From contig CM053331.1 of the NCBI GenBank assembly GCA_028583605.1, positions 14,244,857-14,308,856 of the forward strand: 64,000 nt of DNA, written 5' to 3'. Position 1 is the first letter of the stretch. Every line of letters begins with the position of its first letter. Source of the DNA: Dastarcus helophoroides. Taxonomy: Eukaryota > Arthropoda > Insecta > Coleoptera > Bothrideridae. A program made the position numbers and the translations under genes. The notes below the pieces were generated by a model, which was not told the DNA's origin, did no database searches, and saw only the letters and a program-made list of their open reading frames with translations. This document shows, in pieces, positions 22,224-31,060 of this stretch.

Positions 22224-22960
22224 CAGGGTTATTGATAATATATTGACCCATAACCTATCTCGTTTATTTTTAAAAATACGAAAAAAAATGTAAGAGATTA
22301 GGTAGGTGTGGATTTAAAAATATTTTTATTATGTGCTATCAGAAAAACAATTGAATAATCAAATTTTGATAAATTTAACAAACATCAGTCTTTTTAAATA
22401 GAACACCCTGTACATTTTCACATAATCTGATAGCTCTATTTTTTCTCATTTCAATCTTGTATACTAGTTATACATTTATTTTAACCACTTTGGCAGAAAC
22501 GAGAAAATAATTTTTTGAAGTTAGAAATTTGCTCAAAATGACCTCCATTTCAATTTCAAATGATATTTTAGATTACTGGCTAAGTCATTAGACATATAAT
22601 TTATCTCATTGTTTAACAGTGTTGAAAACTGTAGTTTTACACACAGCCTAACGGAATGGTTATTGTGTTAAAAATACGTTATTTCTGCCAAAATATTTGG
22701 AATAAATATTAAACTTATTATGCATCATTGGAATCAGAAAAAAAGGCTACCTAAATATGTTAAAATATACAGGGTGTTCCATTAAAAAAAAGATATTTGT
22801 TAAATATATCAAAGCTGTGTTATACAATTGTTTTTTTTAATAGCATATAATAAAAATATTTTAAGATATACACCAATTTGACCTTATATGTTTTTGTATT
22901 TTTTGTATATTTAAAAATAAGCAAGATAGGCTATGGGTCAATATAGGATTCAGAACCCTG
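22224..22960. mobile_element. 737-bp inverted-repeat element with ~190-bp arms
   Basis: Left arm 22224-22412 (CAGGGTTATTGATAATATAT ... GAACACCCTGTA) is the reverse complement, with scattered changes and small gaps, of the right arm 22768-22960 (TACAGGGTGTTCC ... ATAGGATTCAGAACCCTG). Shared blocks include GATAGGYTATGGGTCAATAT and TAATAAAAATATTTT. The spacer 22413-22767 is non-coding. Each arm has ACAGGGT-type sequence at both its ends. It begins 75 bp after the LTR element. No clear target duplication. Confidence 0.65.
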
Positions 22961-22999
22961 CACGTAGATTTAACTTAAATTATTATTATAATGGTTACT

Positions 23000-23209
23000 A
23001 AAATTGAAACACAGAACTTGTCCCCTGAAACCAAGAAAAATTAAAAAACACAACAAAGGTTGCTCTAACGCGTTTCGACGGCCAAGCTGTCATCTTCAGA
23101 GAGAAACTACTACTACTTTCTTGTGTTTTTTAATTTTGCTTGGTTTCAGGGGACAAGTTCTGTGTTTCAATTTTTGAAGATAACCAAGGACCAGTCCGTT
23201 CCATCAAAA
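23000..23209. mobile_element. Short palindromic ribozyme-bearing element, copy 2
   Basis: 210 bp with perfect 11-bp flanking duplications TAATGGTTACT (22989-22999, 23210-23220). Arms CAGAACTTGTCCCCTGAAAC and GTTTCAGGGGACAAGTTCTG are inverted copies. The one-sided tail AAGATAACCAAGGACCAGTC follows the right arm. The left arm retains the hammerhead-like core; the right arm has lost it. Related to 18584-18754 and 29607-29854. Variable-length duplications with no TA or fixed 8-bp site argue for target-primed insertion (Penelope/retro type) rather than a DNA transposon. Confidence 0.75.
23059..23107 (-). ncRNA. Candidate type-I hammerhead ribozyme (palindromic family)
   Basis: On the minus strand: stem I 5' strand GTTTCTCT; core CTGAAGA; a T; stem II GACAG-CTTGG-CCGTC (one A-C mismatch); GAAA; self-complementary ACGCGT forming stem III in a dimer, ending in GTT as the cleavage triplet; then stem I 3' strand AGAGCAAC, which pairs with the 5' strand as 4 bp, one mismatch and 3 bp. 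All invariant core bases are present. GTT instead of GTC at the cleavage site would be slower. Not folded computationally. Confidence 0.6.
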
Positions 23210-23220
23210 TAATGGTTACT

Positions 23221-24065
23221 TATATTGTTTTATTGTACATATGTTTTCCCCACGTATTTCTAAAATATTATTTTAAAGCCTATCCTGAATATTCGTTATA
23301 CCGAAGTAAAGGAAATATAAAACTGATGTTTTATATTTCCTTCCTCACGATGCAACACTAAATGAAATCAGATTCTTAACCTTATATTATGCAAATGTTA
23401 CCTGTGATGTAACGGTCAATGGTAATAATATGCTCGTTTTGGAATACATGTAAAAATTTAATTATACATATTCGAATAAAAAATTTAAAACAGTGTATAA
23501 AGTATCCTCAGGTAACACGAAACAAATTCTATCTTTAAAACCGTTGCCCTAAAGCCACTACACTTAGAAAGTTTACAGTGTGCAATAAAATGGCTGTTTG
23601 AAAACTATTCCATACTGTTGATCTACCTTGAGACTAATTAACTATTATTTATTAAGGAACTGACCCAATCTTAAATAAGGAATGTAACGTAAACTATGCA
23701 GAAAATTATCGTGGATGCCAATAAGCGAAGTATTTGGATAATCTGCAAGTTACAAGATAACTTAAGTTTTTGTTAGAAATCAGCCATCCTAAACCAAATT
23801 GCATTAAATATTGCTTAATTACTGCAAAATGTAAGGTAACATTGAAAGGTCTTCGAAGCAACTTAATATCGGACAGGTCTGAGCAACTTTACATCACTTG
23901 CATGCACTTAAAGCCGGCTCGTATCTAGTAGCAGCATGATGGGACTTCCTGAATTTAATGTTCAGGAAGCTCTTGTTCCTAATTAATACTGCATCCTTCA
24001 ATACCGCACTGATTTCTATTAAACCTCAACTAATACATTTTATCTTGTTATAGCAATTAGTGTCA
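23221..24065. other. Non-coding sequence, no feature seen
   Basis: AT-rich, with no recognisable gene or element end; open frames are short and featureless. Confidence 0.4.
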
Positions 24066-24621
24066 TACGATGATTTACACCAGAACGCGAAAAATTGAAA
24101 ATCAGTTTCAGAATTAAAATTTAAGCCAAATAAGTGAAATATCATTTTTTATTCTATCCGACTTCGTTTTCCAGAAATTAAAATTGTGCAATTTTCAGAC
24201 CATAAAATAACGGTAAGTCATGTGAAGTATTTTTTTTTTAATTTTTTATCAATTTTTGACGATTTTTGTATATTGCACTTGATAATTTTTATTACAGTTC
24301 CCGCACATGCTGCAAGAAATGTGTTACATTATGTTTGGGTAAGTAGACGCGGCCCAGTAGGGTGGCCCGCTTGAATAAGAGATATTTGGCTTTTAACTTT
24401 AATTTTTATTGTAACATAAAACAGTCTATTCAGAAGAAATAAATAATGAGGAACAACTGCTTGCATTGTTTTAGATAACTTGATGTTATTTCTGAATAAA
24501 ACAAAATCGTAACTTAATATGATAAGTGAAGCCCAATAAAAAAAAATGATATTTCACTTTTTTGCCTTGGACACCGAAACAGATTTTCAGTTTTTCGCCT
24601 ACTGGTATAAATTACCCTGTA
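24066..24621 (+). mobile_element. 556-bp transposon derivative with ~85-bp inverted ends
   Basis: The left end (TACGATGATTTACACCAGAA, GCGAAAAATTGAAAATCAG, AAGTGAAATATCATTTTTTA) is mirrored at the right end by complements of GTAATTTATACCAGTAGGCG and GTGAAATATCATTTTT. Inside, 24300-24375 reads PAHAARNVLHYV and then VSRRGPVGWPA. This resembles the region around the second catalytic Asp and the GRRGP-EWPARSPDL stretch of the transposase type found at 25547-26549. It therefore looks like an internal-deletion derivative of an autonomous relative. Probable TA target. Confidence 0.6.
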
Positions 24622-24981
24622 TACGCTTATATTAGGTTATGGCAACAATTGCACATTTTTATATTTAATTAATTTAAAATATTTGTTTTATGAAACTTAT
24701 TCACCATGGCATGGAATGTATCCGAAAACGATATTGTATGAAACTAACAACATTTGTCATTGGAAAAACCATGCAAAAGCCTTTCTCTGCCTAGTTGCCT
24801 GCTACATTGCTTGACTTTAACATGGGTGCTCAATTGATGTTAATGTGACAAGTTAAACATCTAAAGACTTTTTCTGCAACACAATGATAAATGTATTCTA
24901 ATATAACAAATAAGTTTAAATTTAAGAATCATTTAATCTACTCATTTGCTTTGATACACATTGTGTACTTAAATAATTATA

Positions 24982-26896
24982 CAGTATGTCAATTTGAGTT
25001 GTTTTATAAAATTTTGAAATCGGAAAAAACACGTTAATTTTATTTTTAAGATAAACATCTTTTCAGCCAACTTTCAATTAACAATTACATTCACCCTTGA
25101 GCTGGGGCGGAGTCAACCCCTAAAAGCATAAACACGAAAGGGGTTAAGCGATAGCTTATTTTAAAGATAGTTCAATTGCTTTTTTAAGTACATCAATACT
25201 TGACCTTTCTCTTCAGTTTTTTTCAAAAAATCGAGGAAAACCCCTAAACAAGCTATAGGTTCGAAAAACAGTAATTATATCGATATTACTTAAGTTAATT
25301 GGTTAAAATGGATAAAGTTGAAGTCAAAAAGTCGTTTGAAGTTTCCTTTTGCTTTTTGCTACGAAAAAATATTTAAATGCTTGGTAGAAATAAAGAAGAT
25401 AATGATAAGGAGTCGGTACCAAATGTTCAGAGATAAAAAGAACGTAAGGCATTCTTCAGGTCTTTGTCAAATTTTTATTATTAACCTTCACTGTAAATTT
25501 AGTTTTGCGAGTTTAAAATTGTGCGTTTTTAAAATTGTCTTCCAAAATGGTGTACACACGTCAACAAAGAACAAAGAATCTGGAAGATGTGCTAGAAGAA
25601 CGGCAGCAATTTTCAATGAGAGAAATCTGCATAGTAATTTAAATCACAAGTATGTCTTGAAATTATTTGCAAAATTTACTGAAACCGGTTCCCTTTCTAA
25701 CAAAAGGAAGAAACAGACGTGTTTAAAATGAAGCAGCTCAAATAGAAGTTTTAGTTACCGCCACCTCACTTCGTACTGCAGCTCACGAAGTAGGAATGTC
25801 ACACGAAACAGTAAGGAGAGCGCTAAAATTAAATATATTTCATCCATATAAAATGCAAATTCTTCAACAACTTTTTGATGACAATTTTGCCAGAATGATT
25901 CAATTTTGCGAAACAATTAGAGATTTCATAAATAACAACCAAAATATTTTGAACAACATTTGCTTCGGTGATGAGTGTCCAATTTTCCCTAATGAATATG
26001 TTAACAAACAGAATTGCCGGTACCCAGATATCCAGAAAAAATTAAGGCATTGGCTGGTATACTTGGAAATGCAGTTGTTAAACCTATATTCATTGAGGTA
26101 ACCCAACTAGTTAGTGCTACTTAAATTTTCTTGATGATATAATAGATCCCTTAATAACAGATAATTTAGAAAATCAAGTTGATGAGGCTGGTAATGTTGC
26201 TTGTAAGAAGATTTTCGCTTCAAACAAGATTGAGCTCCCACTCACCTTACTCTCTTCCAGCTAGGGAATGATTAGATAGCAGATTTCCTGGCAGATGGAT
26301 TGTTAGAGGAGAAGTAATCAAATGGCCACCACGATCACCCTACGCCCCTATTTTTTTTTTGTGGGGATACCTTAAGTCAATTATTTTAAAGCACAGCCTC
26401 GAGATTTAAAAGTACTGAAGGGAAGAATTACAGCTGCGTGTAGAGAAATTGAAGTGCAAATTTTTCAGAACGATAGAGAAGCATTAGACAGCAGACTATA
26501 TCATTGTTTAGAAAATAATGGAGAACATTTCGAAAATTTAATTAAGTAAACTACTTTTTACCAACTTGTTTAGGTTTCATTACAATTACATTTATTACTT
26601 AACTTGTTTAGTAGTTTTTCTTGATTTTTCAAAAACAGTTAAACAGAAAGGTTAAGTATGTGGCATACTTAAAAAGGCAATTAAACCACCTTTCAAATTG
26701 AGTACCGCTCAAACCTTCTCTCGATTTAAGATTTTAGAGGTTGTCTCTGCCCCAGGTCATGGGTTGATGCAATTTTATTTAAAATCAGCAGAAAAGATGT
26801 CCCCTTAAAAATAAAATTGAAGTGTTCTTGCCTAATTCCATATTTTGTAAAAAAATTGAAATATTAAAGGTGGTACGTTTCCAAATTGACACAGTG
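24982..26896 (+). mobile_element. Tc1/mariner-type transposon with ~290-bp terminal inverted repeats
   Basis: The ends read CAGTATGTCAATTTGAG (left) and, on the opposite strand, CACTGTGTCAATTTGG (right). The similarity continues inward for roughly 290 bp on both sides, with landmarks TTTTATTTTTAAG, CATCTTTTC, GAGCTGGGGCGGAGTCAACC against GACCTGGGGCAGAGACAACC, and AATTGCTTTTTTAAGTA. TA lies at 24980-24981. The right target is blurred by a TGTG microsatellite before TA at 26901-26902. The size fits a single-transposase element. Confidence 0.75.
25547..26549 (+). pseudogene. DDE transposase with N-terminal HTH (DUF4817-like), inactivated
   Basis: Start ATG at 25547 (MVYTRQQRT...), then an HTH-type region readable in another frame (NLNHKYVLKLFAKFTETGSLSNKRKK), then SHETVRRALKLNIFHPYKMQ and the catalytic domain. 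First Asp in CFGDECPIF (about 25964-25990); second in a KQD-APTH remnant (about 26226-26245), immediately followed by an in-frame TGA. The third-Asp region, RSPYAP...FFLWGYLKS (26330-26375), has lost its Asp. The C-terminus is REIEVQIFQN...LYHCLENNGEHFENLIK ending at TAA 26547-26549. Multiple frameshifts. I recognise the family as a very common insect transposase of the IS630/Tc1/mariner group. Confidence 0.8.
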
Positions 26897-27751
26897 TGTG
26901 TATTTATTTACAAATTAATAACCTTGGGAATTTGAATATGTATCTGAAGATTTCCTTTAATGATATTTTATTAATTACATTTATTGAGGGTTACAAATAA
27001 TAGAAAGAAAATTTACAACAATCAAAATCAAAATGTAGACAAAAATCAAGATATTTTACGCAGCTAATCTTAATAATTCTAACTGATCAGAATTAAGAGT
27101 CAGATTAAGGGACTTAAAATCACTCACTCTTTATGTTAAAGTTATAGGCACTTTCTCAAGAATTAATAAAAGCTCTTTAAATTTACATGAATTGAAAAAT
27201 CTTTTATGAAACAAACTTTACTAGTCGGAAAATTAACAAAAATCTTTCGTTAAATTTAATAAATAGATGAGATTATTGTAACATAACATCCTAGGATTTA
27301 GCTAGTAAAGCAACAGTTTTAATCAGTCTCTCTTTTCTCTTAAATATAAAGAAAACTAATCTGACAGGAACATCCTAATTTGAATTGCGAAAGTATGATC
27401 TGAGAAATAACAACACTTCCAACGCTCATGGCCAAACCTTTTGGTTTTAAATACAAGAATTTTATTTCAGACCAGCATAGCAATCCCGCTGAATTAATTA
27501 GCGCTGCTTGTTCGGAATAAAACTTCGTGTATTTTATATTAAAATGATAAACAAGTAATTTTGTTGAGAGCACTGACACTAAGTATTTCGTTAGGTAAAG
27601 TCTATTTTACAATAATTTTCAAGTGATGTTAATCTCGAAAATTCCGGAATCAGAAAAATTTAATCTCAAAAATTTCGGGACTAAAAAGCGGTCGAGATCG
27701 CGGTTTCTCGAAAATCGGGATCCCGAGATCAAATCCTCTAATAAAAATGTA
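26897..27751. other. AT-rich sequence, then a stretch of TCTCGAAAAT-type words
   Basis: No gene. 27625-27735 is GC-richer and built from repeated CTCGAAAATTCCG / CTCAAAAATTTCGGGA / CTCGAAAATCGGGATCCCGAG words, a degenerate short tandem or simple repeat directly upstream of the Penelope relic. Confidence 0.4.
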
Positions 27752-28110
27752 AAAGTAGTACCAGCCAATCGCAGTATTTGCAATAATTTAAGTAATGCTA
27801 AAGATAAATTAGACAAGCTTCAGAATTCGGGAATTAACCAAATAAGCTGCAACAATTATAATTTATCATATACAGGACAGAGCAAGAGATTCCTTAAAAC
27901 TAGATTTAAAAAACATATAGGTCATTTTAGATACAATAGAGAAGAAAAATTAAGTGTCACCCAACATATGATAAGTACACGGGACATAACATTGAAAATT
28001 TAAAGTTGTTAAGATCGGTTTCAAATAACAGAGAACTTGATGCATATACAACAATTTACACCCACCAGAGGCCAGATACACTTAAAGAAGGTACCATTCG
28101 CGGCCTCCTG
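27752..28110 (+). pseudogene. Penelope-like element: GIY-YIG endonuclease relic
   Basis: The reading KDKLDKLQNSGINQISCNN, then YTGQSKRFLKTRFKKHI, then EEKLSVTQHM is the GIY-YIG endonuclease found at the C-terminus of Penelope-like reverse transcriptases (consensus ...SGVY-I-C---C---YIGQT-R-F-TR-KEH...). The GIY tyrosine and one of the paired cysteines are replaced. A one-base frameshift near 27975 moves the continuation (TGHNIENLKLLRSVSNNREL, then DAYTTIYTHQ) to another frame. The reverse transcriptase upstream is absent. Dead fragment. Confidence 0.7.
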
Positions 28111-29595
28111 TTTATTGAAGGTTATTTGTGGCAGGTCAAAATTGCATGCACCAGGTAAGTTAAACAATTAGAAATAGGAAAAAAAGTAAAAGACTGCCAG
28201 TATTGCTTCCTTTGCTAATAAATTAAGGTTAGTGGGCTTGAAAATGTCAGTTCTGCTGACAAAATTATTTGTTTAATTGCCGATATGGTAAAGGGGTAAA
28301 ACCTTCTATGAATTTAATCATAAGTCGCGGTATTTAGTTGAATGCTACAGTAAATATGACTCCGTTTTTTTGTTCTCGCACTTACCTTAGTGTTAGTTTC
28401 TTTTAAAATTTTGGAAGATGCAATGGCGATTACTGGACCATTGACGCGTTCCGAAGTTTTTTGCGTTCGATTTTAAATTTTTCTTTATATTTCAAAGCGT
28501 TTAAACCAAACCTACAGAAAAACTTACTGTATTTGCAACATTTCTGTAAGAATAGTCTTTTAAACGTAATTGCTGCACCAATGCACAAATTTCAGGAATT
28601 CAATATTTATTCGTGCCCATTTCGTAAAACTAAATAACTAAAATCAATTAAATTTTACTATTCCAATCAAGTTTAATGTATTGCTTTACTAACCTCACTT
28701 ACCACGTTCACAAACACAAATTCAGATAAACGTATTGATTTTTTTGACCAACAGTTAATCTGACTGCATTACATCCAAGTTACATTTATTTCCGGCAATA
28801 CATGTAAAGCAGTGGCAGCAATCTATGACAAATAGATGGTGACCGCAAGTTGGAACCACATTTTTGATTCCCCAGTTTTAAAATGATTATGATTTATTCT
28901 CGTAAGATAAAGTGTATATATTTTTTTGGCTATGACTTTATCTAGCCCTTAAGACTAAATCAGCTAAAACCAAAATCCGCGTCACTAACATTCTACTATT
29001 CTAATAAATGTTTCCTACATGTGAGCTAACAAATTACAAGTTAAGTGTCGCACGATTAATCTATGAATATTCATGAGCTTGTTAGCAGAATGAATGGATA
29101 TTGTCGGAAACTTTTCCACAGTAAAAGGTCTTGCTGATAGAAATGCACACAGAGGCCGAAGGCAACTTAACTTTTAATTTTCCTTTAAACTCTGAATACC
29201 AAGTAAGTTATCCGTTGGGGAAAAATGAGCAGGATTCATTAAAAGCTACGTTGCCAAGATTTCGTCCAGTATAATATATGTTATATAGGTAGTCCAAAAA
29301 TTTCATCGACAACGTTTGACAATAAATTTTGGACGATAAATAAATGGGTAAGATTACGAAAAAAAATCTAGTTGTCGAGTTAAAGGTTTTGAAAGTTGAA
29401 ATAAAATAAAGTTGAAAGTTGTCAAGAAAAAAATTATTTCATTAATTATTTCATGACCTGTTTAAAAATAAAGTCAAGATTTTAAACCTAAATTGAGACT
29501 ATTGAGGCGTATCATTAACTATAATTTTAGTGAAAGCAAAATACAGGTTAGATTTTTTCGCCCACCTACCTAATGTACAGATCACTACTTTTACC
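28111..29595. other. Non-coding sequence, no feature seen
   Basis: No open frame with recognisable domains; AT-rich throughout. Confidence 0.4.
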
Positions 29596-29606
29596 ATGAT
29601 AGTATT

Positions 29607-29854
29607 GAGATACAGAACTTGTTCCCTGAAACCAAGAAAGATTAAAAAACACAACAAAGGTTGCTCTAACGCGTTTCGACAGCCAAGCTGTCATCTTCAG
29701 AGAGAAACTGTTTCTCCCTAAAGATGACAGCTTGGCTGTCGAAACGCGTTAGAGCAACCTTTGTTGTGTTTTTTAATGTTTCTTAGTTTCAGGAGACAAG
29801 TTCTGTATTTCAATTTTTGATGATAACCAAGGACCAGTCCGTTCCATCAAACTT
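29607..29854. mobile_element. Short palindromic ribozyme-bearing element, copy 3
   Basis: 248 bp with perfect 11-bp duplications ATGATAGTATT (29596-29606, 29855-29865). A near-perfect palindrome centred at about 29709: ACAGAACTTGTTCCCTGAAA ... TTTCAGGAGACAAGTTCTGT. Both arms keep the hammerhead-like segment, on opposite strands. The asymmetric tail GATAACCAAGGACCAGTCCG follows the right arm, as in the other two copies. No coding capacity; an open frame across it is an artefact. Confidence 0.8.
29660..29708 (-). ncRNA. Candidate type-I hammerhead ribozyme (palindromic family, best copy)
   Basis: Minus strand: GTTTCTCT, CTGAAGA, T, stem II GACAG-CTTGG-CTGTC (five perfect pairs), GAAA, CGCGTT, AGAGCAAC. 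Stem I pairs GTTTCTCT with AGAGCAAC (seven pairs, one mismatch). Stem III is the self-complementary ACGCGT, as expected for minimal hammerheads that act as dimers. The mirror copy on the plus strand (29710-29758) reads CTAAAGA in place of CTGAAGA; it has lost an invariant G and is probably inactive. Confidence 0.62.
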
Positions 29855-29865
29855 ATGATAGTATT

Positions 29866-30240
29866 TTTGCAAAGCTGCCAACGCCAAAAGAAAGGTCATC
29901 TTACTCCAAAGAAATGTCGTCTCCTAATAAAACCGCCTACAGCTAACCATTCTGGAGCAAAATTTCTGTTTGTGTCGATTTTTGAAATAAATACTCTGGA
30001 ATTAAAATCCTCTATTCAGCACGCCATTCTAGCAATTCTATTTTCACCTGCAATTTAAAATTAGTGCATTGGTTTAATCAAAGGGTGATTTTTTTTATTA
30101 AACGTTTATAACATTTTTTGTATTTTAACAAATCATTAATCTTTTCTGCTGTTAGTATTAGTTTTACATATATTTAGTTGTTGTGGCATAGTGCAAACAT
30201 TTCTTTGGCTTATTTTACCAAATTAGGAATGAATTTCTTT
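29866..30240. other. Non-coding sequence, no feature seen
   Basis: Short featureless frames only. Confidence 0.4.
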
Positions 30241-30243
30241 ACA

Positions 30244-30500
30244 TACCGTGTGACCCCTGAAGAGGGGTATCCTCTTTATTTGTGGATTTATTGAAATAAA
30301 TAATTCTTTATTAAAACTCCTGCTTGATCTTAAATCACTGAAAATGACATTTTATTTATTTCTTATATAGGAAGTTCAATTATTTGAAAATGCTAAAATA
30401 TGACCTGGAATAAATTGCCGTTATTTTTGGTAGTATCAGAAAATATTATTTAAAATTATGGTTTAGAAGTATTAAAAAAGCCCAAACTTCAAGTTTTAAT
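30244..30500 (-). repeat. Dispersed repeat family V, copy 1 (reverse)
   Basis: On the minus strand it contains CAAATAATTGAACTTCCTAT, AAATGTCATTTTCAGTGATT, AAGATCAAGCAGGAGTTTTA, AATAAATCCACAAATAAAGA and CCCCTCTTCAGG. These parallel 35566-35715 and 48340-48590. No coding capacity. Confidence 0.65.
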
Positions 30501-30540
30501 TTATTTTTAGAAATTGTTGCAAATAGAATAGACTTGAACC

Positions 30541-30568
30541 GTTGAGTGATAAATATTTATCACTCAAC
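30541..30568. repeat. Perfect 28-bp palindrome
   Basis: GTTGAGTGATAAAT followed directly by its reverse complement ATTTATCACTCAAC, with no spacer. It could be a dyad-symmetric protein-binding site or a cruciform-forming relic of a foldback element; nothing nearby decides. Confidence 0.6.
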
Positions 30569-31060
30569 ACTTGAACTGCAATAACACAGCCTTTTCAACG
30601 TGGGCATTATCGCCCTCTGCGTCTATTCTGCTTGCATGACAGTTGTTGAAGGTATTCCATCCTTTCTTCTACAGCCCGATAGTTGGCTCTATACTTTGAA
30701 ATTTGTGCTTACTTGAGAAAACACCACAAAGAATAATTCGAAATATTAAACTACAATTTATTTTTAATTAGACTTGAAAAGTAAAGCGAAAACCTAAGTT
30801 AATTCGTTATTATTGACAAATCAACAATAATATTTGTTTAAATAGATAACATCACCAGGATGATTTTTTCACTTCTAGTCACAGTTTATTTTTTTTCTTC
30901 AGAAAACACAGAAGATTCAGTGCCGCCACTAATCACATTTGAGAACATTTGTAATTTTATAGTGTATACTTTCAAAAGGAGCATTTGTTAGGTTGAATTT
31001 GAGTGTTCCAAATTGATGGGATCTAACAAGATCGAAACTGGTATTTGTTTTCCAAACTCT

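Noticed and set aside
29530..29721. 63-codon open frame
   Set aside because: It runs into the palindromic ribozyme element; the coding appearance is incidental.
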